NCBI RefSeq assembly: GCF_003987655.1 | Contig: NZ_NGKC01000005.1 | Coordinates: forward strand, 62,001 to 126,000 | DNA: 64,000 nt | Source of the DNA: Vagococcus acidifermentans | Lineage (GTDB): Bacteria > Bacillota > Bacilli > Lactobacillales > Vagococcaceae | Reading direction: 5' to 3' | In this document: piece by piece, positions 34,319 through 42,656 of the stretch | Layout: every line of letters begins with the position of its first letter | Numbering within the stretch: the first letter of the stretch is position 1 | Translations under genes and position numbers: made by a program | Notes under the pieces: model-generated | What the model was told of the DNA's origin: nothing | Databases searched by the model: none | What the model saw: the letters and a program-made list of their open reading frames with translations, nothing else

Positions 34319-35071
34319 ATGAGCTATCCTATCATCATCTGCGAAGATCAGATTACTCAGTTAAACCAGCTTGAAACCATTATTCAGAACTATATCTTGT
34401 TTCACAGTGATTTATTTGAAATCAAGCTCAAGACACAGAGTCCGGTCGAAGTGGAAAAATACTTAAAAACCTTTAAGCCGAGTCAAGGTATCTACTTTTT
34501 AGACATTGACTTGAATCACACGATTGACGGCATTGATTTGGCGGAAAAAATCCGCGAGTCTGACGTGCAGGCCAAGATTATTTTCACCACGACCCATGAA
34601 GAAATGCTGCCGCTGACCATTAAACGGCGGGTAGAAACGCTGGGCTTCGTCACAAAGGACCAGCCGCTGGATGATTACCGGGCAGAAATCGTCGAGCTGT
34701 TGACACTGGCGCAGCAGCGAATCGACGCAGTCAGGACGAATGCCCATCAAGCATTCATTTTTTCTATCGGCTCGCAACAATTTGTCGTTAACTTGCACGA
34801 TGTTTATTTTATTGAGCCTTCCGAGCTGCCTCACAGGGTTCGCCTTTACACGAAAAATGGACACTACGAATTTTACGGGAAATTATCCGAGCTGGAAAAG
34901 CAGTATCCTTCCCTTATCCGCATCAACCGGTCGTGCTTAGCCAACCCGTTAAACATGCAAGAAATCAATTTTAAAACGCGTGAGATTCATTTTGAAGCTG
35001 ACTTGGTACGGGTCTTTTCAATCGGTAAGGCAGCTAAAATAAAAGAGCGGTTAAAACAGCCGCTGAATTAA
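34319..35071 (+). CDS. LytTR response regulator (AgrA/CbnR type)
   Basis: A 250-residue regulator. The receiver domain (about 1-125) has the acidic pair CED and phosphorylated Asp62 in YFLDIDL; the LytTR DNA-binding domain (about 145-248) includes FIEPSELPHRVRLYT, GKLSELEKQYPSLIRINRSCLANP and a C-terminal IGKAAKIKERL. LytTR proteins bind two direct repeats about two helical turns apart, which fits the four repeat pairs in this island. The gene starts two bases after the kinase stop. Confidence 0.92.
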   Translation: MSYPIIICEDQITQLNQLETIIQNYILFHSDLFEIKLKTQSPVEVEKYLKTFKPSQGIYFLDIDLNHTIDGIDLAEKIRESDVQAKIIFTTTHEEMLPLTIKRRVETLGFVTKDQPLDDYRAEIVELLTLAQQRIDAVRTNAHQAFIFSIGSQQFVVNLHDVYFIEPSELPHRVRLYTKNGHYEFYGKLSELEKQYPSLIRINRSCLANPLNMQEINFKTREIHFEADLVRVFSIGKAAKIKERLKQPLN

Positions 35072-35099
35072 TTTTGCAAGTAAAAGGAGCAGAACTAGA

Positions 35100-35746
35100 A
35101 TGAAAGAACTGTCACTTGGGTCGCGAATTACCATATATATCATATTTTTGTTGGTATATTCAATAGTAGCAGGTATGCTAACAGATTCACTTGAAAGTAT
35201 GTCAAATACAAACGCATTTTTTTTTTAACAGGTCTCTTGGGGGTTGCTTGTTTATATGGTGCGTATCGATTTTTAAAAAGGTATCATATCAACTTCACCA
35301 TGTTAAGCTGGCAAGATATGTTGCACAACATCATTATTTATTGTGTCATGTTGATTGCGAGCGTGCCGTTTCTATTTATGTATATTAAATCAGTGCTGGA
35401 CCAAGGTGGGCCTTCCTCAGCTGCTACCAGCGAAAGGGAATCACTGGCACTTATCTTTTTTTACTTTATTTTTCAAGTTATTGTTATCCCTGTCTGGGAA
35501 GAGACAGTATACAGAGGAATGTTTGAAAAATTCTTTTTCGATAAACCTTTTATCATTAAGTTGATTGCTTCATCACTCATTTTCTTGGTGATCCATGTTC
35601 CAAACAGCATTTATCTGGGGTGTTACTTCTTTATCGCCGGCTGCGGTTTGTACTATGCCTTTTCAAGACATAAAAATTTAGCAGATTCGATTTTTATCCA
35701 TATGTTGCATAACTTTATCCTTTTTATACCTCAGTTTCTGGGGTAA
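35100..35746 (+). CDS. CPBP intramembrane metalloprotease, out of frame at a T10 tract
   Basis: From ATG 35100 (AAAGGAG upstream) the frame encodes MKELSLGSRITIYIIFLL and runs to a TAA immediately after ten T at 35217-35226. The rest continues one frame back from 35227 as LTGLLGVACLYGAYRF to 35746. One extra T would give a single protein of about 215 residues. The second part holds the CPBP motifs EETVYRG, the FLVIHVP histidine and HMLHN, within several membrane helices. Such proteases are common in bacteriocin loci as immunity or processing factors. It directly follows the response regulator. Confidence 0.78.
35217..35226 (+). repeat. Homopolymeric T10 tract at the frameshift
   Basis: Ten consecutive T between GCA and AACAGG. 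Eleven would restore the reading frame. Slippage during replication or transcription, or a -1 ribosomal shift on the T run, could express the full protein; sequencing error is the alternative. Confidence 0.75.
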
Positions 35747-35883
35747 CGGGACCTCTGGACCAGTCTAAAAAAGTCGGTAAAAAATAAAATTTAAAATCGA
35801 ATCACAACTATCATCGGGAAAGAAACAATTGAAGGAATCACAGTAAACAGGCACTTCGTTCATTGCCGCTGTCCGATAACATA

Positions 35884-35918
35884 AAAACGGAGAAAGAACA
35901 TTAGCCTTTCTCCGTTTT
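35884..35918. terminator. Bidirectional terminator at the end of the island
   Basis: AAAACGGAGAAAG pairs with CTTTCTCCGTTTT around an 8-9 base loop; A and T runs serve both strands. Confidence 0.88.
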
Positions 35919-36498
35919 AGCGCCTTAAGTCTTTGATATCCTGTTTTAGTTGGGTGATTTCCCGTTCTTTTTCTTTAATCTTCAGCAACTTTTCTTCAAT
36001 GGATGCGCCTTTGTCCTCTTTAGGTGATTTTATCAGGTAATTAATGGCAATCGCGAAAAATGTCCCGATGAACGTATCGACGACGCGGTTGATAACGTAT
36101 AGGACTGATTCGCTTTTGGGGATAGTGAAGGCAATGACCAGCAGCGTGGCCACACTACCGATAACGCCGGTCTTGTTGTCCAGTCCCACTGAGATGGCAA
36201 TCGTCAGCGCGACGAATACCGGCACGAGAATCACTTGAACAATGTCCTGACTATCGAAGAAGCGCAGGAAAAAATAGTAAAGCAGGGCATTGACGCCTCC
36301 CAGCAAAGTGGCAACAACGCGCGATTTGCCAAAGTTGACAGATGATGAAATATCTTCCCGCAAAGCAAAGACCGCCCCAAGGGATGCAATCACAGGATTC
36401 CCTCTATCAGTGAGCTGAAAGAAGATGATGCACAGCATCACCGCTAAAGAGGTTTTTATCGTACGCAACCCCAGATGAAATTTTCCGCCAATAAACAT
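35917..36498 (-). CDS. FUSC-type aromatic acid exporter family membrane protein
   Basis: A 193-residue protein with about six short hydrophobic segments in residues 12-155, beginning GLRTIKTSLAVMLCI, and a C-terminal Lys/Glu coiled coil (SIEEKLLKIKEKEREITQLK). It matches YgaE-like members of the aromatic acid exporter N-terminal domain (ArAE_1). The transported substrate is unknown. AGGAAGGG precedes ATG 36498. It ends the minus-strand pair with the YkyA lipoprotein. Confidence 0.8.
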   Translation of the reverse strand: MFIGGKFHLGLRTIKTSLAVMLCIIFFQLTDRGNPVIASLGAVFALREDISSSVNFGKSRVVATLLGGVNALLYYFFLRFFDSQDIVQVILVPVFVALTIAISVGLDNKTGVIGSVATLLVIAFTIPKSESVLYVINRVVDTFIGTFFAIAINYLIKSPKEDKGASIEEKLLKIKEKEREITQLKQDIKDLRR

Positions 36499-36510
36499 GT
36501 TTTTCCCTTC

Positions 36511-37152
36511 CTATTGCGATGCCGCAGCTTTGTTTTGAGACGCTGTGAATGTGTCGATCAAACCAAGTGTGTAATCGATGTTTGCAATACTCTCATCGGA
36601 AACGAGCATGATTGCCCCGAATGTCCGGTTTAAAATCGATTGCTGGCTGCTCAGGTTTTCAACTGGCAGCTGGCTGTATAATGCTTCCTCTTGTTCAAAA
36701 CTTGATGTGAGATACAGCGACAATGATTCAAAGTCGTTTTTCAGTATATCCAGACTGTTGATAATCAGCTGAAGCTTTTCATTGTCAACATCGACGGCTT
36801 CTTTTTTGTGGATGCCTTTGAGCTGTCGTTGGACAGCGTCTATTTCTTTTTGCGTGTCCGTGATTTGTTGCAATTGTTCCGTGCGCCGTTCCATATTTTC
36901 AAAAAGTTCGCCTTTTTCCTGGTTAAATAGATTTTCGCCTTTGACGTTGTTTAAATCATCACTATCAAATGCACGCCAAATATCTTGCACATCTTCCTGC
37001 AGTTCTTGCAGTTGAGATGTCTGCGTGTGCAGCAGTTCCTTCAGTGCTGAGACAGTCGTGCTGGCTTGCTCTAACTCTTGCGTGATGCCGCAGGCCGAAA
37101 GAAACAACATTGCGCTTAGTACATGTAAAATAATCGCAGCTCTTTTTTTCAA
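36511..37152 (-). CDS. YkyA-family lipoprotein
   Basis: A 213-residue lipoprotein with lipobox LSAC (lipidated Cys21), then an all-helical, Glu/Gln-rich extracellular body of the YkyA type (about 30-200; coiled coils around 40-60 and 85-125). The family's role is unknown, with a suggested link to the cell wall. Start is TTG 37152 with AGGAGG eight bases upstream; MKKRAAII is a proper signal start. It is followed after 12 bp by the FUSC-type gene, so the two form an operon, divergent from a second FUSC-type gene. Confidence 0.82.
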   Translation of the reverse strand: MKKRAAIILHVLSAMLFLSACGITQELEQASTTVSALKELLHTQTSQLQELQEDVQDIWRAFDSDDLNNVKGENLFNQEKGELFENMERRTEQLQQITDTQKEIDAVQRQLKGIHKKEAVDVDNEKLQLIINSLDILKNDFESLSLYLTSSFEQEEALYSQLPVENLSSQQSILNRTFGAIMLVSDESIANIDYTLGLIDTFTASQNKAAASQ

Positions 37153-37274
37153 AAATCGTTCCTCCTTCTGTCTACTTATTATAATAAACGAAGATGAGCT
37201 ATTCGGCTAGTTTTTCGAAAAAATAAATGTTATAACTATAAAGACGGCTAAATTCATTTACAGGGGGTTAACCG

Positions 37275-38249
37275 GTGAAAATAGGGTTGAGAACGATCAA
37301 AACGGCAATCAGTGCGGCGCTGGCGATTTGGCTGGCGGCACAGCTGGGACTGTTATATCCGGCAACTGCCGGGGTCATTGCCATACTGAGTGTGACAAAT
37401 ACTAAGAAATCATCATTTAAAGTCGGCCTGTCGCGCCTCATCGCACTGGCGACCGCCATCATCATTGCGTTTGTCTGTTACCGCCTGATTGGGTACAATG
37501 CGCTTGCCTTCGGCGTTTATTTGCTGCTGTTCATCCCGTGTGCCGCCCGCTGGGGACTGTCGGAAGGCATTCCTGTCAGCTCAGTGCTCGTGACGCATTT
37601 TTTGAATGAACAGAGCATATCTTTCGAGCTGATCGTCAACAGTTTTTCTTTGCTGGTGATTGGGGCGGGTTTGGCCTTGCTGTCCAACTTGTACATGCCG
37701 AGTACGGCTGAAAAAATCAAGCGGGATAAGCAAGCTGTCGACGAAACGATCCGCTACTTGCTGAAAAAAATGTCGCAGACGCTGGCGGATAAAAGTCTCC
37801 AGCTCAACTGTGAACAAATATTGGATTCACTGGACGAAATGATTCAGGAAGGCAGGGAGTACGCCCGACGCGATGCGGAAAACCGTCTGCTGGGGCAGTC
37901 TGCTTATGAAATGGATTATTTTGACATGCGGAACATCCAAGTCACAGTTTTGAAAGAAATGCTCGATTTGCTTGAGCAGACTGATGTCAGCTATGAGATT
38001 GCCGAAGGTATCAGGGAATTATTTGAGTTTACTTATGACACATACGGGGAAGACAATGACGGGCTGCTGATTCTGGAAAAAATCGAACGTGTATATGAGA
38101 GCTACCGCACGATGCCGCTGCCGGCAACACGTGAAGAATTTGAAAACCGCGCCCGTTTGTATCAGCTCCTGACAGAATTTAAAACTTTCATCGACATCAA
38201 AGTCGTCTTCAGCCAGACGAAGCTTGACGCAGAACGCCAAAGTATATAA
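37275..38249 (+). CDS. FUSC-type aromatic acid exporter family protein (YqjA type)
   Basis: A 324-residue protein: six hydrophobic segments in about residues 5-140 starting GLRTIKTAISAALAI, the same entry motif as the divergent gene at 36498, and a long soluble helical C-terminus with REYARRDAENRLLGQSAYEMDYFDMRNIQ characteristic of the ArAE_1 C-terminal domain. It probably exports small aromatic or related compounds. The start is GTG 37275 with AGGGGGT upstream. A terminator follows. Confidence 0.83.
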   Translation: MKIGLRTIKTAISAALAIWLAAQLGLLYPATAGVIAILSVTNTKKSSFKVGLSRLIALATAIIIAFVCYRLIGYNALAFGVYLLLFIPCAARWGLSEGIPVSSVLVTHFLNEQSISFELIVNSFSLLVIGAGLALLSNLYMPSTAEKIKRDKQAVDETIRYLLKKMSQTLADKSLQLNCEQILDSLDEMIQEGREYARRDAENRLLGQSAYEMDYFDMRNIQVTVLKEMLDLLEQTDVSYEIAEGIRELFEFTYDTYGEDNDGLLILEKIERVYESYRTMPLPATREEFENRARLYQLLTEFKTFIDIKVVFSQTKLDAERQSI

Positions 38250-38274
38250 GGAAAGCAGTCAGGTGAAGAGATAT

Positions 38275-38313
38275 GAAAAAACCGGCCACCAACAAGGTGC
38301 GGCCGGTTTTTTC
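38275..38313. terminator. Bidirectional terminator
   Basis: AAAAAACCGGCC with its complement GGCCGGTTTTTT, extended by CACC/GGTG, between converging genes. Confidence 0.9.
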
Positions 38314-38321
38314 AGTGTGTG

Positions 38322-39281
38322 CTAGTTGTCTGCTTGCCAGTCGCGCCGCATCCAGTCAAGCAATTTCATCACATCGCCTGTCAAGCGCAGCGAGGGATTG
38401 TCTTCTTGTCTAGCGACCATTTGTGTGAAGTTGGCAATTTCATAATTCAGTGCATCGGCGGACTTTCCGCTTTCGACCAGTTCTGTTTTGCCATCCGGAT
38501 AAGTAATGACAGCAGTATCGGCACGCGGGTAGTCGTCAATTGTCAAGTAGGCTTTTTCAAAGGCGACGATGCCGCGCTTTGGCATTTTGGCACGGAAATT
38601 AAGGGCGACGGTGGCCATTTCATTGGCCGGGTTGTTGAGGATCGTTACCGACTGTTCATCCACCCCGGTAGAAAACGGCGTCATGAAAGACGACAGTTTA
38701 TCCGGCTGTTCTGACAGGAAAAAACGGGCAAAGGACATGGCGTACGTGCCGATGTCAAGCAGCGCCCCTCCTGCCAAATCAGGATTGAAAAACCGGTTTT
38801 CAGGGTCTGCTTCTTTCAAACTGCCGAATGAGACTTGGATAGTTTTCAGTTTGCCGAATTCATTTGCTGCGATGCGTTTTTTCAGCGTGTCATAAAGCGG
38901 CATGTTGTAAATGGTCATTGCCTCTGCCAGATAGACGTTGTGCGCATCGGCAGTTTCAATTGCTTCGGCAAGTTCATTGTGAGTCAAGGTGATGGCTTTT
39001 TCGCACAACACATGCTTGCCGTGTGTCAGAGTGGCAAGTATCCATTCCAAATGGTAGTTGTGCGGTGTGGCGATGTACACCATATCAATTTCTTTGTCCT
39101 GCAACAGCTCCATATAGCTGCCGTAAGCTTTGCCGATATTGTGCGTGTTGGCAAACTGCCGAGCTTTCCGCAAGTCGCGGGAAGCAACTGCTGACAGACG
39201 GCTGTGCCGCTGGTTGAATGTTTCGGCGAACTGGGTCGCGATGCCGCCAAGCCCGATAATGCCCCAATGGTATTGTGTCAA
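38322..39281 (-). CDS. Gfo/Idh/MocA family oxidoreductase
   Basis: A 319-residue NAD(P)-dependent dehydrogenase. The Rossmann motif GIIGLGGIATQF is at the N-terminus, followed by VASRDLRKA, IATPHNYH and CEKAITLT, where the catalytic Lys of the usual EKP is kept but Pro is Ala. GGALLDIGTYA supplies the second-domain Asp and His-position motif. Family members oxidise sugars, inositols or trans-dihydrodiols; the substrate cannot be assigned. TTG 39281 has AAAGGAG upstream. Confidence 0.87.
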   Translation of the reverse strand: MTQYHWGIIGLGGIATQFAETFNQRHSRLSAVASRDLRKARQFANTHNIGKAYGSYMELLQDKEIDMVYIATPHNYHLEWILATLTHGKHVLCEKAITLTHNELAEAIETADAHNVYLAEAMTIYNMPLYDTLKKRIAANEFGKLKTIQVSFGSLKEADPENRFFNPDLAGGALLDIGTYAMSFARFFLSEQPDKLSSFMTPFSTGVDEQSVTILNNPANEMATVALNFRAKMPKRGIVAFEKAYLTIDDYPRADTAVITYPDGKTELVESGKSADALNYEIANFTQMVARQEDNPSLRLTGDVMKLLDWMRRDWQADN

Positions 39282-39437
39282 TTTACTGGCTCCTTTGTCT
39301 TTTTTACTATATTATATCCTTAAACAGGGCCGAATAGTAACTAAAATATCAAGAGAGCTTTAAAAATTGATTACAGAAAATGGATAAAGCTGATTTTTTC
39401 GGTTGAAACAGGTAAAATGATAAGTGAGGTGATTGAC

Positions 39438-39995
39438 ATGCATCAGGCATTAGTAAGAATCGTGCAAGACCGTATTCAAGAACAATTTATAAATGAAGAA
39501 CTTTTTTGTAAACATTATTTACAAATTTCCACTGAGGTATGGTGGGAATGGCAGAAAGGGCGCAGCAATCTGCCGGCAGACGTCATGCAGAAGATGAAAG
39601 GACTGTTTTCGGATTACGAATGGATGCTGGTTCAAAAAATTATCCGTCAGACGATTCTGTTTCCGGAAAAAAGAAACTACGTGGTCTCCGAATACAAACG
39701 TCTGAAAGCCATCATCGCAAAAAAATGGCTGCATTCCGACGAAGCGGATGTGGAACTGGTGTCGAAGAAAAGCCATTTCCCTAGACAGTCAGAACAGCAG
39801 GTGATGAAACACACAGTGAATTTACGGGTCGTCATGTCCTACGGCGAATGGGGCTATGACGATATTTTGGAATTTTTCATGCCGGCAGTGATCCAGCAGC
39901 AAATAGAGGATGCCTCTGTCGACCTGCTGGAGTGGGTCGATGAAAATCTGGAAGATACATACATGGCGGACGAGGTTTCGGCACAAGAGGAGTGA
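39438..39995 (+). CDS. Hypothetical soluble protein
   Basis: A 185-residue acidic protein that I do not recognise. The N-terminal half (about 10-60) with ISTEVWWEWQKGRSNLPADVMQK looks like a small helix-turn-helix-type module; the C-terminal half holds GEWGYDDILEFFMPAVI. No signal or membrane segments. ATG 39438 follows GAGGTG at good spacing; an in-frame ATG seven codons earlier is possible. It stands 12 bp before the carboxypeptidase gene, whose translation may be coupled to it. Confidence 0.65.
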   Translation: MHQALVRIVQDRIQEQFINEELFCKHYLQISTEVWWEWQKGRSNLPADVMQKMKGLFSDYEWMLVQKIIRQTILFPEKRNYVVSEYKRLKAIIAKKWLHSDEADVELVSKKSHFPRQSEQQVMKHTVNLRVVMSYGEWGYDDILEFFMPAVIQQQIEDASVDLLEWVDENLEDTYMADEVSAQEE

Positions 39996-40006
39996 GGAAT
40001 GATAGA

Positions 40007-40774
40007 ATGGCGAAGAGAATAATGGTTTTCTTTTTGAGCGTTCTTATTATTTTCGCTGGGATGGCATTTTTTGCTGATGAGGCGCGTATTACGCACACCC
40101 ATCAGGGAAATAGACAAACGAATGCAGAGAACAATGAAGAAAGTGCCGCAAAAAAGAAACAAGCGACCAATAAAAAGCTGCCCAGTGTATCGGTGAAAGA
40201 CTGGGAGCTGATGCTTGTCAATAAAGACAATCCTGCGCCCGATTCCAGTATGGAACTTGTCGAACTGGAAAGTGGCTACAAAATTGACAAACGGATTAAA
40301 ACAGCCTATGATAATTTATTACAGGCGGCTCTGAAATCAGATATTCGCCTGATTGTTCTTTCCGGGTACCGCTCGCTTCAAGAGCAGGAAGCTATTTTGG
40401 CAACGGACACAGAAGATTACATGGCACAAGGCTACAGTGAATCGGAAGCCAAGAAAAAAGCACTTGATTATGTGGCCACACCGGGCTGCAGCGAGCATCA
40501 GACCGGTTTGGCGCTGGATGTTCTGGACGACAGCTGGTATCAGTCCGGCAGAGGGTTGGAAACAGACTTCGGCAAATCCAAAGGCGGCAAGTGGCTGGCA
40601 GCCAACTGTGCCGATTACGGGTTCATCATCCGGTACCCTGAGGGCAAAGAAGCACAGACAGGTATCAAGTACGAACCATGGCATATCCGCTATGTCGGTG
40701 TTGAAAGCGCCCGTTACATCATGGCAAACAATTTGTCGCTGGAAGAATATATCGATCAACTAAAAAGTAGGTAG
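40007..40774 (+). CDS. D-alanyl-D-alanine carboxypeptidase, VanY type
   Basis: A 255-residue protein with a single N-terminal membrane anchor or uncleaved signal (about 5-22) and a polar Lys-rich linker, then a peptidase M15B domain. Zinc motifs are SEHQTGLALDV (His and Asp) and EPWHIRYVG (catalytic Glu and His). It trims the terminal D-Ala of wall stem peptides outside the membrane. A GTG at 39992 would add five residues; ATG 40007 has GAGG at better spacing. The glucosaminidase gene starts 3 bp later, a wall-remodelling pair. Confidence 0.88.
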   Translation: MAKRIMVFFLSVLIIFAGMAFFADEARITHTHQGNRQTNAENNEESAAKKKQATNKKLPSVSVKDWELMLVNKDNPAPDSSMELVELESGYKIDKRIKTAYDNLLQAALKSDIRLIVLSGYRSLQEQEAILATDTEDYMAQGYSESEAKKKALDYVATPGCSEHQTGLALDVLDDSWYQSGRGLETDFGKSKGGKWLAANCADYGFIIRYPEGKEAQTGIKYEPWHIRYVGVESARYIMANNLSLEEYIDQLKSR

Positions 40775-40777
40775 AGA

Positions 40778-41398
40778 ATGAAGAGGAATAGAAGGAAATA
40801 CCAATCGCCGAACGTCAAAAACATTCCTGCATTTATCAGCTTGGGCATCATCGTGATAGGAATCGTTGTTTTTGTCATCAGTTTGAGAGGATTGTCCCGT
40901 CCGTCAGCTGTCACAGTGGAGGAGCCGACGATGAATCAGACCGAATTTATCGAACGGCTGGTCCCGTATTCTCAGCAGTTGCAGCAGGAGTATGGTATCC
41001 TTCCAAGCATCATCATCGGTCAGGCGATTCTCGAATCGGACTGGGGAAGAAGTGAATTGAGTGCCACCTATAACAATCTTTTTGGCATGAAATCGTTTCA
41101 TCCCGACAACAATTCAGTAAATCTGGTAACAAAGGAACATGTTGACGGCGAGTGGATTGAAATCAAAGCAGATTTTAAAGTATACGACAGCTGGGAAGCA
41201 TCAATGAAGGACCATACGCTGCTGTTTGTTAACGGCGTTGATTGGGACCCTTATTTATACAGGGGCGTACTGCTTGCCGACAATTATCGCAGCGCGGCCA
41301 AGTCTTTGGAGGCTGCCGGCTATGCGACCGACCCGGGCTATGCCCAAAAGATTATATCCGTCATTGAAACATACGAGCTCTATCAATATGATTTGTAA
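40778..41398 (+). CDS. Membrane-anchored N-acetylglucosaminidase (GH73)
   Basis: A 206-residue protein with a basic start, one membrane helix (about 20-38) and a GH73 domain. IIGQAILESDWGRS carries the catalytic Glu, and NNLFGMKS, DSWEASMKDHTLLF and AGYATDPGYAQKI are typical of LytG/FlgJ-like glucosaminidases. It cleaves the glycan strand of peptidoglycan. It is translationally close to the VanY-type gene. Confidence 0.88.
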   Translation: MKRNRRKYQSPNVKNIPAFISLGIIVIGIVVFVISLRGLSRPSAVTVEEPTMNQTEFIERLVPYSQQLQQEYGILPSIIIGQAILESDWGRSELSATYNNLFGMKSFHPDNNSVNLVTKEHVDGEWIEIKADFKVYDSWEASMKDHTLLFVNGVDWDPYLYRGVLLADNYRSAAKSLEAAGYATDPGYAQKIISVIETYELYQYDL

Positions 41399-41448
41399 CA
41401 CAAACACGCTATACGGCAAAGGCACATGATGGGGAGATGTGGTGAGTT

Positions 41449-42147
41449 ATGAAGAAAAAAGTACCAGAAATTACGACTGATTTGCGGCGGGACATTATTC
41501 AGGTTCCGTCTGTCATCAGAGAATGCTCGGGGATCCGGATATTCGGGCGGCGCATCAAATCAATTTGCTATTCGACGGACATTGCCGTCATCCGCAACAT
41601 TGATGCGGATGCGGTCATCGCTGTTTATCCGTTTACCCCTCACCCGACGATTATTAAAAGTATTGTGGAAGGAGCCGACCTGCCGGTATTCTCAGGCGTA
41701 GGCGGCGGTCTGACACAAGGCAACAGGTCTGTTGTGATGAGTATATTTGCCGAGGCAAATGGCTCCATAGGCGTTGTCGTCAACGCGCCGACGGGGAAAG
41801 AAACGATTCGGGAGATTGCCAAGGTGGTCGACGTGCCGATTATTGGCACTATCACCTCGGAATACACAGATGTTAAAGAAAAAATCGACGCCGGAACGAA
41901 AATCCTGAACGTCAGCGGCGGACGCCATACGGCAGCCATCGTACGGAAAATCAGGGAAGACTATCCGGATTTTCCGATTATTGCCACAGGCGGCCCAACG
42001 GATGAATCGATTTTGGAAACGATTCAGGCCGGAGCGAACGCCATCACGTACACGCCGCCAACAAATGGCGAACTGTTCAGCAAAAAAATGGAAAAGTACC
42101 GTCAAAAAGAAAAAGAAATCAGCGAACAAGAGCTTGTCGGCGAGTAA
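41449..42147 (+). CDS. Conserved TIM-barrel-like protein of unknown function
   Basis: A 232-residue soluble protein with the alternating strand-helix pattern of an aldolase-type barrel: ADAVIAVYPFTPHPTI, GVGGGLTQGNRSV, VPIIGTITSEYTD, ILNVSGGRHTAAI and IIATGGPTDESI, where the last Gly-rich turns resemble a phosphate-binding site. Proteins of this kind are sometimes annotated as hydrolases in lactic acid bacteria without support. GGGGAGATG and GTGAG precede the ATG. The terminator hairpin overlaps the stop codon. Confidence 0.65.
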   Translation: MKKKVPEITTDLRRDIIQVPSVIRECSGIRIFGRRIKSICYSTDIAVIRNIDADAVIAVYPFTPHPTIIKSIVEGADLPVFSGVGGGLTQGNRSVVMSIFAEANGSIGVVVNAPTGKETIREIAKVVDVPIIGTITSEYTDVKEKIDAGTKILNVSGGRHTAAIVRKIREDYPDFPIIATGGPTDESILETIQAGANAITYTPPTNGELFSKKMEKYRQKEKEISEQELVGE

Positions 42148-42162
42148 TGACAAGCTTTTTTT
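42131..42162 (+). terminator. Terminator overlapping a stop codon
   Basis: AGCTTGTC (inside the coding end) pairs with GACAAGCT, followed by seven T. Confidence 0.85.
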
Positions 42163-42233
42163 ATTTGCCTGTATACATTCTTCTGGTTATTGTATAAAAT
42201 AAAGGTAACTGACGAAAAAGCGAGGGTATATTT

Positions 42234-42623
42234 TTGGAAATTAATAGACAGAAAGAATTTGTCAATGCCTTTCATTACGATGCATTGCCAAAAGATCATA
42301 GCGAAGAAACAGCGATTAATGTCAGCGTGACACCGCTGCCGATTACTAAAGAAATGGCGCTGGACAGCGATAAAGACAGTATTGTCGGAATCAGCGTGGA
42401 ATTCAAAATTGTTTTGAAGCAAGTGCTGATATCCGGCACACTGGGACAGGTCAGTACATTAAAAAATAAAAAAGTATCCAGCAACACAGACTTGGCAAAA
42501 GAAGAAATTGATTTGCTGGTACGTCCGCTGCTGTTAATGATTGAGCGGCTGACCTATGAAGTCACGGAAATCGCACTGGACGCCCCCGGCATACAACTAA
42601 ATTTTGCAAGCAACCCGCAGTAA
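42234..42623 (+). CDS. DUF1149 family protein
   Basis: A 129-residue soluble protein matching DUF1149 of Lactobacillales: MEINRQKEFVNAFHYDA, VSVTPLPITKE, VGISVEFKIVLKQVLISGTLGQV split over two strands, and EEIDLLVRPLLLMIERLTYEVTEIAL. The fold is related to SecB but the function is unknown. The start is TTG 42234 after GCGAGGG. The phosphatase gene follows after 33 bp. Confidence 0.8.
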   Translation: MEINRQKEFVNAFHYDALPKDHSEETAINVSVTPLPITKEMALDSDKDSIVGISVEFKIVLKQVLISGTLGQVSTLKNKKVSSNTDLAKEEIDLLVRPLLLMIERLTYEVTEIALDAPGIQLNFASNPQ

Positions 42624-42656
42624 CAAACACAGCCACACAAAAAAGGATGGAGAAAG

